Positions 46,283 through 60,247 of a stretch of DNA of 64,000 bases are shown here, in pieces (position 1 is the first letter of the stretch; each line of letters begins with the position of its first letter). The stretch comes from Streptomyces parvus (lineage in GTDB: Bacteria; Actinomycetota; Actinomycetes; Streptomycetales; Streptomycetaceae): NCBI RefSeq assembly GCF_014648875.1, contig NZ_BMRY01000001.1:62001-126000 (forward strand), read 5' to 3'. The notes beneath the pieces are model-generated. The model was not told where the DNA came from, ran no database searches, and saw only the letters and a program-made list of their open reading frames with translations. The translations under genes and the position numbers were made by a program.

Positions 46283-48955
46283 TCAGCGCATCAGCACGCC
46301 GCCGCCCTCCCCCGTCGCCCCGGTCGGCAGGGCGACCAGGCCCAGTTCGGCGCTGGTGGCCAGCAGCCGGTGGGCGGGCAGGACGCGCACGGTGTAGCCG
46401 TACGGTCCCGTCCGGTCCGGGGTGAGCGGGCCCTCGTACAGCCAGCGGTCCTCCAGGTCCTGACCGCCCGCCGGCTTCAGCGGGAAGGTCTGGGCGTCCG
46501 CGATGGCGTCGCCGGAGTCGACCCGGCCCGCGACCACCTGGACCTCGACGTCGTCCGGCTCCAGGCCGCCGAGCGCGATCCGCACCCGCAGCGCCAGAGT
46601 GGCCCCCAGCTCCGCCGAGCCGCCCGCGGCGTCCCCGGTGACGGTCTCCACATGGTCGACGGAGACCCCGCGCCAGGCCGCCCGGACCCTGGCCTTCCAC
46701 GCGGCGAGATCCTGCGCCACCGCGGGCTCCAGGACCCGGCGGGCCTGGGCGGCGGGGGCGTACAGGCGCTCCACGTACTCGCGCACCATCCGCCCCGCGA
46801 GCACCTTCGGGCCGAGGTTGACCAGGGTGGAGCGGACCATCTCGATCCAGCGGTCGGGCAGGCCCCCGGCCCCCCGGTCGTAGAAGCGCGGGGCGACCCG
46901 GTCCTCGATCAGGGCGTAGAGGGCGTTCGACTCCAGCTCGTCCCGGCGGTCCTCGTCGACCGCGGAGCCGTCGGCGGTGGGGATCTCCCAGCCGAAGTCC
47001 GGGTCGAACCACTCGTCCCACCAGCCGTCGCGCACCGACAGGTTGAGGCAGCCGTTGAGCGCCGCTTTCATCCCGCTCGTACCGCAGGCCTCCAGCGGGC
47101 GCAGCGGGTTGTTGAGCCAGACGTCGCAGCCCGGGTAGAGCTTCTGCGCCATGCCCATGCCGTAGTCCGGGAGGAACACGATGCGGTGGCGCACCCGCGG
47201 GTCGTCCGCGAACCGCACCAGCTCCTGGACCAGCCGCTTTCCGCCGTCGTCGGCCGGGTGGGCCTTGCCCGCGACGACGATCTGGATCGGGTGCGTCGGG
47301 TGGAGCAGCAGCTCCCGCAGCCGGTCGCGGTCGCGCAGCATCAGGGTGAGCCGCTTGTACGAGGGGACGCGGCGGGCGAAGCCGATGGTCAGGATGTCCG
47401 GGCCGAGGACGCCGTCGATCCAGCCCAGTTCGGCGGTGCCCGCGCCGCGCCTGCGCCAGGAGGCGTAGAGGCGGCGGCGGACCTCGGTGACGAGCTGTCC
47501 GCGCAGGTCCCGGCGCAGGTCCCAGATCTCCTGGTCGCCGATGCCGGTCACCGCGTCCCAGCGGCGGGGCGTGCCGGTCCGCTGCTCGGAGGGCTCGCCG
47601 TCCACCGGTCCGCCGGCCAGCACCTGGTGGGCGCGGCCCTCGCCGACCTGGCCCGCACCGAGCCGGAACACCTCGGGGGCGACCCAGGTCGGGGCATGGA
47701 CGCCGTTGGTGACGGAGGTGATGGGCACCTCGGCGGGGTCGAAGCCCGGCCAGAGCCCGGAGAACATCTCCCGGCTGACCGCCCCGTGCAGGGTGGAGAC
47801 GCCGTTGGCGCGCTGGGCGAGCCTGAGGCCCATCACCGCCATGTTGAACAGCTCCGGTTCGCCGCCGGGGTAGGTCTCGGTGCCGAGCGGCAGGATCTTC
47901 TCGACGGGTACGCCGGGCAGTTCGCCCTCGTCGCCGAAGTGGCGGGCGACGAGCCCCCGGTCGAAACGGTCTATGCCGGCGGGCACCGGGGTGTGGGTGG
48001 TGAAGACGGTCCCGGCCCGGACCACTTCGAGGGCGGCGTCGAAGTCGAGGCCGGTGGGGATGAGTTCGCGGATGCGTTCCAGGCCGAGGAAGCCGGCGTG
48101 GCCCTCGTTGGTGTGGAACACCTCCGGCTCCGGGGTGCCGGTCAGCCGGCACCAGGTGCGGACGGCGCGCACCCCGCCGATGCCGAGCAGCATCTCCTGG
48201 AGGAGGCGGTGGTCGCTGCCGCCGCCGTAGAGCCGGTCGGTGACGTCGCGTTCGCCGGGGGCGTTCTCCTCGACGTCGGAGTCGAGGAGGAGCAGCGGCA
48301 CCCGGCCGACCCGGGCCAGCCAGACGCACGCGTGCAGCGAGCGTCCGCCGGGCAGGGCGAGGACGACCCGGGCGGGGGTGCCGTCGGCCTCGCGGACCAG
48401 GTCGAGCGGGAGTTCGTTGGGGTCGAGGACGGGATAGTGCTCCTGCTGCCAGCCCTCGCGGGAGAGGGTCTGGCGGAAGTAGCCGTGCCGGTAGAGCAGC
48501 CCGACGCCGATGAGCGGGACGCCGAGGTCGCTGGCGGCCTTGAGGTGGTCGCCGGCCAGGATGCCGAGGCCGCCGCTGTACTGGGGCAGGGCGGCGGTGA
48601 CACCGAATTCGGGCGAGAAGTAGGCGATGCCGGAGGGAAGTTCGGCTCCGGCGGCCCGCTGTTCCTGGTACCAGCGCGGGCCGTCCAGATATTCCGCCAG
48701 ATCGGCGGAGGCCGCGGCGAGGCGGCCGAGGTACTCCGCGTCCCCGGCCAGTTCGGTCAGCCGTCCGGCGGACAGCGAGCCGAGCAGGCGTACGGGGTCG
48801 GCGTCCGCGGGCCGCCAGCCCTCGGGGTCGGCGGCCCGGAAGAGTTCGCGGGTCTCGGTGTGCCACGACCAGCGCAGGTTGCGCGCGAGGTCGTGGAGGG
48901 GTCGAAGGGGTTCGGGGAGAACAGGACGCACGGTGAATCGACGAATGGCCTTCAC
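46283..48955 (-). CDS. glgP: Alpha-glucan (glycogen) phosphorylase GlgP
   Basis: The 890-residue protein is of the alpha-glucan phosphorylase family, GT35, short actinobacterial type. It has VFHTNEGHAGFLGLERIREL, TTHTPVPAGIDRF, TSVTNGVHAPTWV, then the PLP lysine in ACGTSGMKAALNGCLNLS (about 650). It releases glucose 1-phosphate from alpha-1,4-glucan; in GlgE-cluster bacteria the homologue may act on maltodextrins. Start is GTG 48955 with AAGG 7 nt upstream. Divergent from glgE, placing synthesis and breakdown side by side. Confidence 0.93.
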   Translation of the reverse strand: MKAIRRFTVRPVLPEPLRPLHDLARNLRWSWHTETRELFRAADPEGWRPADADPVRLLGSLSAGRLTELAGDAEYLGRLAAASADLAEYLDGPRWYQEQRAAGAELPSGIAYFSPEFGVTAALPQYSGGLGILAGDHLKAASDLGVPLIGVGLLYRHGYFRQTLSREGWQQEHYPVLDPNELPLDLVREADGTPARVVLALPGGRSLHACVWLARVGRVPLLLLDSDVEENAPGERDVTDRLYGGGSDHRLLQEMLLGIGGVRAVRTWCRLTGTPEPEVFHTNEGHAGFLGLERIRELIPTGLDFDAALEVVRAGTVFTTHTPVPAGIDRFDRGLVARHFGDEGELPGVPVEKILPLGTETYPGGEPELFNMAVMGLRLAQRANGVSTLHGAVSREMFSGLWPGFDPAEVPITSVTNGVHAPTWVAPEVFRLGAGQVGEGRAHQVLAGGPVDGEPSEQRTGTPRRWDAVTGIGDQEIWDLRRDLRGQLVTEVRRRLYASWRRRGAGTAELGWIDGVLGPDILTIGFARRVPSYKRLTLMLRDRDRLRELLLHPTHPIQIVVAGKAHPADDGGKRLVQELVRFADDPRVRHRIVFLPDYGMGMAQKLYPGCDVWLNNPLRPLEACGTSGMKAALNGCLNLSVRDGWWDEWFDPDFGWEIPTADGSAVDEDRRDELESNALYALIEDRVAPRFYDRGAGGLPDRWIEMVRSTLVNLGPKVLAGRMVREYVERLYAPAAQARRVLEPAVAQDLAAWKARVRAAWRGVSVDHVETVTGDAAGGSAELGATLALRVRIALGGLEPDDVEVQVVAGRVDSGDAIADAQTFPLKPAGGQDLEDRWLYEGPLTPDRTGPYGYTVRVLPAHRLLATSAELGLVALPTGATGEGGGVLMR

Positions 48956-49425
48956 TGCTCCACCTTTACAGGGGACTTGCGCATCCGAGCGGACGCACCA
49001 CGGTGTGCGTCCCTTCCGTCACCCCTGACGGTAGCGGCCGTCCGTGGCGGGCTGCCACGGCGCGCGGGCGGCGCGCCCGGTCCGGGGACCGTCCGCCGCG
49101 CGCCTCCCCACAGACGCCCCACGCACCCCACCGGTGATCCCCCGCCACTCCTCCCACCTGGGGGTTTGGCCGATTTCTCTCCCGTACGCAGCCTTGTGGA
49201 CCTTCCTGTCACAGGGAAGGCTGCCGTGTGGCGCCGCAGAACGGGTATCCGGAACCCGTGGGGGCGCTTCGGGTCTCCCACGCCCACCGGGGCGTGCGCG
49301 CCGCGTGCGGCGGAGCCCGAGCGGCCCGTTACGACCGAGTAGTTAACACGGCGCCGGATTTCCCACCCTTCGACGCGGGGAAGGCTTCCCCGGTACACGG
49401 CACGACCGGCCCGCACACGTTCTCC

Positions 49426-49447
49426 CGTGCATCCCGAAACATGCACG
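49426..49447. repeat. 7-bp inverted repeat upstream of glgE
   Basis: CGTGCAT and ATGCACG are exact complements separated by 8 nt. It is a candidate operator or leader hairpin for the glgE operon. Confidence 0.5.
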
Positions 49448-49464
49448 AAACCCCCGCGACCCAC

Positions 49465-49486
49465 CCATTCGAGTGCCATTCGAGTG
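49465..49486 (+). repeat. Perfect tandem 11-bp repeat before the glgE ribosome site
   Basis: CCATTCGAGTG occurs twice back to back, ending 9 bp before AGGAG. One helical turn spacing suggests two half-sites on the same DNA face. Confidence 0.7.
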
Positions 49487-49505
49487 AACGCGGACAGGAG
49501 CGGCC

Positions 49506-51655
<2,150 letters not shown>

Positions 51656-51659
<4 letters not shown>

Positions 51660-53362
51660 TCGTCAATGAGCCTGTCCCCGACACGTTCGAGGACACCCCC
51701 GCCAAGGACCGCGATCCCGACTGGTTCAAACGAGCCGTCTTCTACGAGGTGCTCGTCCGGTCCTTCCAGGACTCCAACGGCGACGGAATCGGCGACCTCA
51801 AGGGCATCACCGCCAAGCTGGACTACCTCCAGTGGCTCGGTGTCGACTGCCTCTGGCTGCCGCCGTTCTTCAAGTCGCCGCTGCGCGACGGGGGCTACGA
51901 CGTCTCCGACTACACCGCCGTGCTGCCGGAGTTCGGCGACCTCGCCGACTTCGTGGAGTTCGTGGACGCCGCGCACCAGCGCGGCATGCGCGTCATCATC
52001 GACTTCGTCATGAACCACACGAGCGATCAGCACGAGTGGTTCCAGCAGTCCCGTACGGATCCCGACGGGCCGTACGGCGACTACTACGTCTGGGCCGACG
52101 ACGACAAGCAGTTCCAGGACGCCCGGATCATCTTTGTCGACACCGAGACGTCCAACTGGACCTTCGACCCGGTGCGCAAGCAGTACTACTGGCACCGCTT
52201 CTTCTCGCACCAGCCGGACCTCAACTACGAGAACCCGGCGGTCCAGGAGGAGATCCTGGCAGCCCTGCGGTTCTGGCTGGACCTGGGCATCGACGGCTTC
52301 CGGGTCGACGCGGTGCCCTACCTCTACCAGCGCGAGGGCACCAACTGCGAGAACCTCCCCGAGACCCACCACTTCCTCAAGCGGGTCCGCAAGGAGATCG
52401 ACGCCAACTACCCGGACACCGTGCTCCTCGCCGAGGCCAACCAGTGGCCGGAGGACGTCGTCGACTACTTCGGCGACTACGAGGCGGGCGGCGACGAATG
52501 CCACATGGCGTTCCACTTCCCCGTGATGCCGCGCATCTTCATGGCGGTGCGCCGCGAGAGCCGCTACCCGGTCTCCGAAATCCTGGCCAAGACCCCGGAG
52601 ATCCCGAAGAACTGCCAGTGGGGCATCTTCCTGCGCAACCATGACGAGCTCACGCTCGAAATGGTCACGGACGAAGAGCGCGACTACATGTACGCGGAGT
52701 ACGCCAAGGACCCGCGGATGCGCGCCAACATCGGCATCCGCAGGCGGCTCGCCCCGCTGCTGGACAACGACCGCAACCAGATCGAACTGTTCACCGCGCT
52801 GCTGCTGTCGCTGCCCGGCTCCCCGATCCTCTACTACGGGGACGAGATCGGGATGGGCGACAACATCTGGCTGGGCGACCGGGACGCGGTGCGCACCCCG
52901 ATGCAGTGGACGCCCGACCGCAACGCCGGGTTCTCCTCCAGCGATCCGGGGCGGCTCTACCTCCCCACGATCATGGACCCGGTCTACGGCTACCAGGTCA
53001 CCAACGTCGAGGCGTCGATGGCGTCGCCGTCCTCGCTGCTGCACTGGACCCGCCGGATGATCGAGATCCGGAAGCAGAATCCGGCCTTCGGTCTCGGCGA
53101 GTACACCGAACTCCCCTCCTCCAACCCGGCGGTGCTGGCGTTCACCCGCGAGTACAAGGACGACCTCGTCCTGTGCGTGCACAACTTCTCGCGGTTCGCG
53201 CAGCCGACGGAACTTGACCTCCGATCGTTCAACGGACGTCATCCGGTGGAATTGATCGGCGGGGTACGCTTCCCGGCCATCGGTCAGTGGCCCTACCTGC
53301 TGACCCTCGCGGGACACGGCTTCTACTGGTTCCGGCTGCGCAAGGACGCGCCGCCGGCCTGA
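51656..53362 (+). CDS. treS: Trehalose synthase TreS (maltose/trehalose isomerase)
   Basis: The 568-residue GH13 protein has [37 protein letters not shown], nucleophile Asp in [13 protein letters not shown], Glu in [13 protein letters not shown] and [12 protein letters not shown]. These match actinobacterial TreS, which interconverts trehalose and maltose; here maltose would feed the maltokinase. No fused kinase domain, which is encoded separately downstream. ATGA overlap with glgE. Confidence 0.95.
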
Positions 53363-53375
53363 GAGGCACCGGTCG

Positions 53376-53405
53376 CGTGCGGGGCGGTTTCCACCGCCCC
53401 GCACG
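53376..53405 (+). terminator. Hairpin terminator after treS
   Basis: A perfect 13-bp stem CGTGCGGGGCGGT / ACCGCCCCGCACG with loop TTCC, 14 bp after the treS stop. It may separate glgE-treS from the maltokinase-glgB unit, or attenuate read-through. Confidence 0.7.
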
Positions 53406-53590
53406 GGGCACTCTGAGCGAAACGAAGGCCCCGGGCCCTCACCGGTTCCCGCGCCCCCGGCCATCACGGTTCCGCCGTTCGAGTCCGTAAGCACCTTCCT
53501 CTCCCGACACGTCCCGCACAGCCGGACAGCCATTGCCGCAATCCGGGACACTCTTCGCATCCTGTGTGCCCGGGGAAAGGACGCGATGCC

Positions 53591-55012
53591 ATGTCGGAGG
53601 CTGCATCCACTCACGTCGCCCTGGCGAAGAGCACGAGGAACAGCGCAACTACCGGCAGTACGACGGACGGGGCCCTGCTCCCGTCCCTCGCCCCGCTGCT
53701 CCACGAATGGCTGCCCCGGCAGCGCTGGTTCGCCGGCAAGGGCCGGCCGGTCACCGGCTTCCGGCTGGTCTCGGCCACCGAGATGGTGCCGTCGGCCGGC
53801 ACGACGGGCCCCGGACTCCTGCACCTGCTGCTGCGGGTGGAGCAGCCCACCCGGTCGGTCCGGGCGGCCGACGACTGCTACCAACTGCTGCTGGGCGTAC
53901 GGACGTCACTGCCGCCGCTGCTCGCCGGCGCGCTGGTCGGCCGGGTGGAGCGGGGGCCGCTCGCCGGACGGACCGTGTACGACGCGCTGCACGACCCCCG
54001 GCTGGCCGATGTGCTGCTGGAACGGTTCCGCCGTCCCGGCAGCCTCGGTTCGCTGCGCTTCGAGCGGACCGCCGAGATCCCGGCCGGCCTCACGCCCCGG
54101 GTGCTGGACGCCGAGCAGTCCAACTCCTCGCTCGTCTACGGGGACGCGTTCATCCTGAAGATCTTCCGGCGGGTCTTCCCGGGCACCAACCCGGACCTGG
54201 AACTGCCGCTCGCGCTGACCGGCGAGGGGTGCGAACGGGTACCCGCCCCGATCGCCTGGTTCGAGGCCCCCGGCGCCGAACCGCTCACCCTCGGCGTCCT
54301 CCAGCCCTTCCTGCACGGGGCACGGGACGGCTGGCAGCTCGCGCTGGCCGCGCTCGCCGCGGGCCGGGACTTCCTGCCCGAGGCGCGGGCGCTGGGCCGG
54401 GCCACCGCCGAGGTGCACACCGCACTCGCCGCCGCGCTGCCGACCCCGGCGCTGCGCGGCACCCAGACCCGGCAGCTGGTGGCCCAGATGACCCAGCGGC
54501 TGGAGGCCGCCGCGCAGGCGGTCCCGGCGCTCGTGCCCTACGTTCCCGGGCTGCGCGCCGCGTTCGACGCGGTGACGGACCTCGGGGTCCGGGGCAGCGG
54601 CTGGGCCCAGCAGCGGGTGCACGGCGATCTCCATCTCGGGCAGACGCTGCGCTCCGCCGACGGTTTCTGGTCGCTGATCGACTTCGAGGGCGAACCGGCC
54701 CGCCCGCTGCCCGAGCGCCGGATGCCCGCACCGCCGGTGCGCGATGTCGCGGGCATGCTGCGGTCCTTCGACTACGCGGCCCGCTCGCACCGCCCGTGGA
54801 ACCCGGAGTGGGCGGCCCGCTGCCGTGCCGCCTACTGCGAGGGGTACGCCCAGGCTTCGGGCAGCGATCCGCGCGGCGAACCCGAGCTGCTGCGCGCCCA
54901 CGAGACCGACAAGGCCGTGTACGAGGTGGTGTACGAGGCCCGGCACCGCCCCGACTGGCTGCCGGTGCCGATGGCGGCCATCCAACGGCTGGCCCAGTCC
55001 GCGGCGGCCTGA
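53591..55012 (+). CDS. mak: Maltokinase (Pep2/Mak)
   Basis: The 473-residue protein has the maltokinase N-terminal cap ([20 protein letters not shown]) and kinase-fold motifs: [20 protein letters not shown] with ATP-binding Lys, [15 protein letters not shown] catalytic loop and [10 protein letters not shown] metal-binding Asp. It converts maltose plus ATP to maltose 1-phosphate for GlgE. Start ATG 53591 (MSEAAST) is preceded by GAAAGGA; GTG 53564 would add nine residues. 228 bp after treS, with a terminator between. Confidence 0.92.
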   Translation: MSEAASTHVALAKSTRNSATTGSTTDGALLPSLAPLLHEWLPRQRWFAGKGRPVTGFRLVSATEMVPSAGTTGPGLLHLLLRVEQPTRSVRAADDCYQLLLGVRTSLPPLLAGALVGRVERGPLAGRTVYDALHDPRLADVLLERFRRPGSLGSLRFERTAEIPAGLTPRVLDAEQSNSSLVYGDAFILKIFRRVFPGTNPDLELPLALTGEGCERVPAPIAWFEAPGAEPLTLGVLQPFLHGARDGWQLALAALAAGRDFLPEARALGRATAEVHTALAAALPTPALRGTQTRQLVAQMTQRLEAAAQAVPALVPYVPGLRAAFDAVTDLGVRGSGWAQQRVHGDLHLGQTLRSADGFWSLIDFEGEPARPLPERRMPAPPVRDVAGMLRSFDYAARSHRPWNPEWAARCRAAYCEGYAQASGSDPRGEPELLRAHETDKAVYEVVYEARHRPDWLPVPMAAIQRLAQSAAA

Positions 55013-55092
55013 GCCTTCCCCTCGCCCCTACCGTCGCTCCCCTCCCCTCCGCCCGTGCTTCTCCCCCTTCACTCCCCGAGGAGGCAGTCCCT

Positions 55093-57525
55093 GTGACCGC
55101 CCGCAAGCCGTCCCGCAAGGCATCCCGCAAGTCCGCCGAGGCCCCCGTCGAGGTGACTGTCGAGACCGTCGCCGAGCCCGCAGCCGAGCCCGCAGCCGCC
55201 GAGACGGCAGCCGACGCGGCGGCAGCCCCCGCACCCGCCGCCACTACCACCGCCACCGCCACCAAGGCCGCGCCCGCCAAGCGCGCCCGGCCCAAGCGGG
55301 CGGACGCGGGCCCGCCGCGCCCCCGGCAGGCCGGGGACGGCCAGGGCGCCCGCCCCGCACCGGCCCTGGACGGCGCGGACCGCGGCCGGCTGCTGGCCGG
55401 CGACCACCACGCTCCGCACGACGTGCTGGGCGCCCACCCGATCCCCGGCGGGGTGCTCGTCCGGGCGCTGCGGCCGTTCGCCCGGACCGTCACCGTGCTG
55501 GCGACGGGGCTGCGGGCCGAGCTGCACGACGACGGCGACGGCTTCTTCTCCGGTGTGCTGCCGGTGCCGCAGGTGCCCGCGTACCGGCTGGAAGTGGCGT
55601 ACGACGACAACACCATCGAGGTGGAGGACCCGTACCGCTTCTGGCCCGCGATCGGCGAGCTGGACCTGCATCTGATCGGTGAGGGCCGCCACGAGGAGCT
55701 GTGGCGGGCGCTCGGCGCGGAGCCGCTGGTCCACCAGGGGGTGGCCGGGACCCGGTTCACCCTGTGGGCGCCGAACGCGCACGGGGTGCGGATCACCGGT
55801 GACTTCAACTACTGGGACGGCACGGGCTACCCGATGCGGTCGCTCGGCTCGACCGGGGTGTGGGAGCTGTTCCTGCCGGGGGTCGGCGAGGGCGCGCTGT
55901 ACAAGTTCGACATCTGCCGCCCGGACGGTTCGCACACGGTGCGGGCCGACCCGATGGCCCGGCGCACCGAGGTGCCGCCCGCGACCGCGTCGATCGTGAC
56001 CGCCAAGCACCACGAGTGGCAGGACGCGGACTGGATGGCGCACCGGGGCGACCGGCCGGTCCACGAGGCCCCGTTCTCGGTGTACGAGGTGCACCTCGCT
56101 TCCTGGCGGCCAGGACTGACGTATCGTCAACTCGCGGAGCAGCTGCCCGCGTACGTCAAGGACCTCGGGTTCACGCACGTCGAGCTGATGCCGGTCTCCG
56201 AGCACCCCTTCGGCGGCTCCTGGGGCTATCAGGTCACCGGGTTCTACGCGCCGACCTCGCGTCTGGGCACCCCGGACGACTTCCGCTTCCTCGTCGACGC
56301 CCTGCACCGGGCGGGCATCGGCGTCATCATGGACTGGGTGCCGGCCCATTTCCCGCGCGACGACTGGGCGTTGGCCGAGTTCGACGGGCGTCCGCTGTAC
56401 GAGCACGCCGACCCGCAGCGCGCTGCGCACCCGGACTGGGGGACGCTGGAGTTCGACTACGGCCGCACCGAGGTCCGCAACTTCCTGGTCGCCAACGCCA
56501 CGTACTGGTGCGAGGAGTTCCACATCGACGGGCTGCGGGTCGACGCGGTCGCCTCGATGCTCTACCTCGACTACTCCCGCGAGGACGGCCAGTGGTCGCC
56601 CAACGAGTTCGGCGGCCGGGAGAACCTGGACGCGGTCGCCTTCCTCCAGGAGATGAACGCGACCGTCTACCGCCGCAATCCGGGCGTCGTCACGATCGCC
56701 GAGGAGTCCACGGCCTGGGACGGTGTCACCCGCCCGACCGACAGCGGGGGCCTCGGCTTCGGGCTGAAGTGGAACATGGGCTGGATGCACGACTCGCTCC
56801 AGTACATGGCGAAGGAGCCGATCCACCGCAAGTACCACCACAACGAGATGACGTTCTCGATGGTGTACGCGTACAGCGAGAACTACGTGCTGCCGATCTC
56901 GCACGACGAGGTGGTGCACGGCAAGCAGGCGCTGGTGACGAAGATGCCCGGCGACTGGTGGCAGCGGCGTGCGAACCACCGCGCCTACCTGGGCTTCATG
57001 TGGGCCCACCCCGGCAAGCAACTCCTTTTCATGGGCCAGGAGTTCGCGCAGGGCGCGGAGTGGTCCGAGGGGCACGGCCCGGACTGGTGGCTGCTGGACC
57101 CGTCGTACGAGGCGTCCGGCGACCACCGCGGGGTGCGGGAGCTGGTGGGCGATCTGAACGCGGTGTACGGGGCGGTGCCCGCGCTGTGGCAGCGGGACAC
57201 CTCACCGGAGGGGTTCAGCTGGGTGGACGGCGGGGCGGCCGAGGACAACGTGTTCGCGTTCCTGCGGTACGACGCGGACGGCTCGCCGCTGCTCGCGGTC
57301 TCGCACTTCTCCCCGGCGGTCCGCAGCGACTACCGCCTGGGGGTGCCGGAGACCGGTACGGAGGGCTGGGTGGAGGTCCTCAACACCGACGCGGCCCGGT
57401 ACGGCGGGGGCGATGTGCGCAACGAGGAGCCGCTGAAGGCGGAGGCGGTGCCCGCGCACGGCCGGCCGTGCAGCATCTCGCTGACGCTGCCGCCGCTGGC
57501 GACGGTGTGGTTCCGCCCGGCGTGA
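55093..57525 (+). CDS. glgB: Glycogen branching enzyme GlgB with disordered N-terminal extension
   Basis: The 810-residue GH13 enzyme starts with a ~95-residue Ala/Lys/Arg/Pro tail without fold. Two N-terminal beta modules including CBM48 follow ([32 protein letters not shown]). In the catalytic domain the nucleophile Asp is in [20 protein letters not shown], the Glu in [15 protein letters not shown] and the third acid in [13 protein letters not shown]. It introduces alpha-1,6 branches. GTG 55093 has GAGGAGG upstream; the longer frame to 53533 crosses the maltokinase gene. Confidence 0.95.
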   Translation: MTARKPSRKASRKSAEAPVEVTVETVAEPAAEPAAAETAADAAAAPAPAATTTATATKAAPAKRARPKRADAGPPRPRQAGDGQGARPAPALDGADRGRLLAGDHHAPHDVLGAHPIPGGVLVRALRPFARTVTVLATGLRAELHDDGDGFFSGVLPVPQVPAYRLEVAYDDNTIEVEDPYRFWPAIGELDLHLIGEGRHEELWRALGAEPLVHQGVAGTRFTLWAPNAHGVRITGDFNYWDGTGYPMRSLGSTGVWELFLPGVGEGALYKFDICRPDGSHTVRADPMARRTEVPPATASIVTAKHHEWQDADWMAHRGDRPVHEAPFSVYEVHLASWRPGLTYRQLAEQLPAYVKDLGFTHVELMPVSEHPFGGSWGYQVTGFYAPTSRLGTPDDFRFLVDALHRAGIGVIMDWVPAHFPRDDWALAEFDGRPLYEHADPQRAAHPDWGTLEFDYGRTEVRNFLVANATYWCEEFHIDGLRVDAVASMLYLDYSREDGQWSPNEFGGRENLDAVAFLQEMNATVYRRNPGVVTIAEESTAWDGVTRPTDSGGLGFGLKWNMGWMHDSLQYMAKEPIHRKYHHNEMTFSMVYAYSENYVLPISHDEVVHGKQALVTKMPGDWWQRRANHRAYLGFMWAHPGKQLLFMGQEFAQGAEWSEGHGPDWWLLDPSYEASGDHRGVRELVGDLNAVYGAVPALWQRDTSPEGFSWVDGGAAEDNVFAFLRYDADGSPLLAVSHFSPAVRSDYRLGVPETGTEGWVEVLNTDAARYGGGDVRNEEPLKAEAVPAHGRPCSISLTLPPLATVWFRPA

Positions 57526-57543
57526 CCCGTCCGAGCCCGTGAA

Positions 57544-57591
57544 GGGAGGGGCCGGTACCGCGTCCGTTGCGGCGCGGTACCGGCCCCTCCC
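57544..57591. terminator. Very strong hairpin between glgB and dehydrogenase
   Basis: A perfect 19-bp stem: 57544-57562 pairs with 57573-57591 (core GGGAGGGGCC / GGCCCCTCCC), 10-nt loop. It lies 18 bp after glgB and 16 bp from the convergent stop. Confidence 0.85.
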
Positions 57592-57607
57592 CCGTTCCCG
57601 GCTCGGG

Positions 57608-58513
57608 TCAGCGGTCGGCGGCGATCACCTCGACGAGGCTCGACCAGGACCCGGGGCCGCGTCCCTGGACGATCGCCCGGTCGGTGAGCGACTTGAGTCC
57701 GGCCAGCTGCGCGACGTCCAGGCCCCGGTCCTTCGCGGTGTGCAGGATGTGGTCGACGCTCGCCGCCATCATGCCGAGGTTCGCGCCGTTGGCAGGGTAC
57801 GCACCGGAGCCGGCCTCTTCCGCGGTGTACTCCACGATCGGCGGCAGGATGCCGGTGATCGTGGTGAGGTACGGGGCGAGCGAGGCGGGCTCGATGCCTT
57901 CCGCCCGGGCCAGCGCGAAGGCGTGGACCAGGCCGCCCATGGCTCCGTAGAAGAAGTCCAGCATCGCCATGTCGTAGGCGGCGGCGAGCCCGTGGTCCTC
58001 GCCGAGGTAGGTGGCGGGCTCGCCCAGCGCCTTGAGGGTGTCCTCGTGCGCGGCGAAGGCGGCGCGGTCGCCGGAGTGGAAGACCAGGGCCTCCGCCGAG
58101 CCGACCACGTCGACCGGCACCATGATCGCCCCGTCGAGGTAGGACAGGGAGTGCTTCGCGGCCCAGGCGGCGGTCTGCCGCGAGCGGGCCGGGGTGTCCG
58201 AGGTCAGGTTGACCAGGACCCGCCCCTTCAGTGCTTCGGCCAACGGTTCCAGGACCGCGTCGGAGGCGTCGTAGTCGACGAGGCAGACCACGACGAGTCC
58301 GCTCGCCCGCACGGCCTCATCGGCGGACGCGGCGCGCACCGCGCCCAGCGCGACGACGTCCTCGCCCTTCTCCGGCGAACGGTTCCAGACGGTGGTGGGG
58401 TGGCCCGCGGCCAGGAAGGCGCGGGCCAGGGAACGGCCCATGTCACCGAGGCCCAGGACGGTGACGGGGGTGGGTGCGGGTGCGGGTTCGGTGGTCGTGT
58501 GCGCTTGCGTCAT
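57608..58513 (-). CDS. NADP-dependent imine-reductase/beta-hydroxyacid dehydrogenase-like protein
   Basis: The 301-residue protein has a Rossmann motif VTVLGLGDMGRSLARAFLAA (about 17-36) and a WNRSPEK cofactor segment where Arg favours NADPH. The helical dimer domain has AAAYDMAMLDFFYGAMGGLV, which carries Tyr/Asp in the position used by imine reductases. The beta-hydroxyacid-dehydrogenase catalytic Lys is not seen, favouring an IRED-like role. ATG 58513 has AAGGA 8 nt upstream; ATG 58522 does not. Confidence 0.87.
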   Translation of the reverse strand: MTQAHTTTEPAPAPTPVTVLGLGDMGRSLARAFLAAGHPTTVWNRSPEKGEDVVALGAVRAASADEAVRASGLVVVCLVDYDASDAVLEPLAEALKGRVLVNLTSDTPARSRQTAAWAAKHSLSYLDGAIMVPVDVVGSAEALVFHSGDRAAFAAHEDTLKALGEPATYLGEDHGLAAAYDMAMLDFFYGAMGGLVHAFALARAEGIEPASLAPYLTTITGILPPIVEYTAEEAGSGAYPANGANLGMMAASVDHILHTAKDRGLDVAQLAGLKSLTDRAIVQGRGPGSWSSLVEVIAADR

Positions 58514-58603
58514 GGGGACCATCCTTGGCGCGCGAACAGGGCCTGACCAGAACCCACTTGACTGTCAGATACGCACTTCCGGGAAAGGATGCAGGTCAAC
58601 GGC

Positions 58604-58639
58604 CGACCGGGCGGAACCCGTGAGGGTCCCGCCCGGTCG
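58604..58639 (-). terminator. Hairpin terminator after the LAxTG protein gene
   Basis: CGACCGGGCGG (58604-58614) pairs with CCGCCCGGTCG (58629-58639); inner AACCC/GGGT extends it around GTGA. It is 14 bp beyond the stop at 58654. Confidence 0.75.
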
Positions 58640-58653
58640 TGTCGGTCCGGTCG

Positions 58654-59964
<1,311 letters not shown>

Positions 59965-60130
59965 GGAAGTCCTTCGGTCGTGGGGCGCATGGGGGCTGAC
60001 TGCGGTCCTTCACCTCTCAGGACCGGTGCTGGACGGCGAGGGTTGTCCGGGCCGGACCGGTCGTGACAGAACACGGACACAAGGGGCCGGTACCGGCCAC
60101 GGACACGCCGCCTCGTACCCGCCACCGACG

Positions 60131-60166
60131 CGAGGACACCCGTACCGGGGGATACGGGTGTCCTCG
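60131..60166 (-). terminator. Hairpin terminator after dctA
   Basis: A perfect 14-bp stem CGAGGACACCCGTA / TACGGGTGTCCTCG with an 8-nt loop, 82 bp beyond the dctA stop and before the surface-protein promoter region. Confidence 0.65.
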
Positions 60167-60247
60167 GGCGGACCGCGGCGGCCGGGGGGAAGCCGCAGCG
60201 GTCCTGGCGGGCGGCGTGGTGGCGCCGGGCCCTGGTGGTGGTGCGGG

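Larger units (their letters stand above)
48956..49505. other. 550-bp divergent control region between glgP and glgE
   Basis: No gene is seen. The glgE-proximal end holds an inverted repeat (49426-49447) and a tandem 11-bp repeat (49465-49486), listed separately, followed by AGGAG for glgE. An AT-richer patch around 49330-49350 may contain a promoter. The glgP-proximal end has AAGGTGGAG for its ribosome site. Confidence 0.5.

Noticed and set aside
53533..55092. 1330-residue version of GlgB
   Set aside because: The first 520 residues are an out-of-frame reading of the maltokinase gene.
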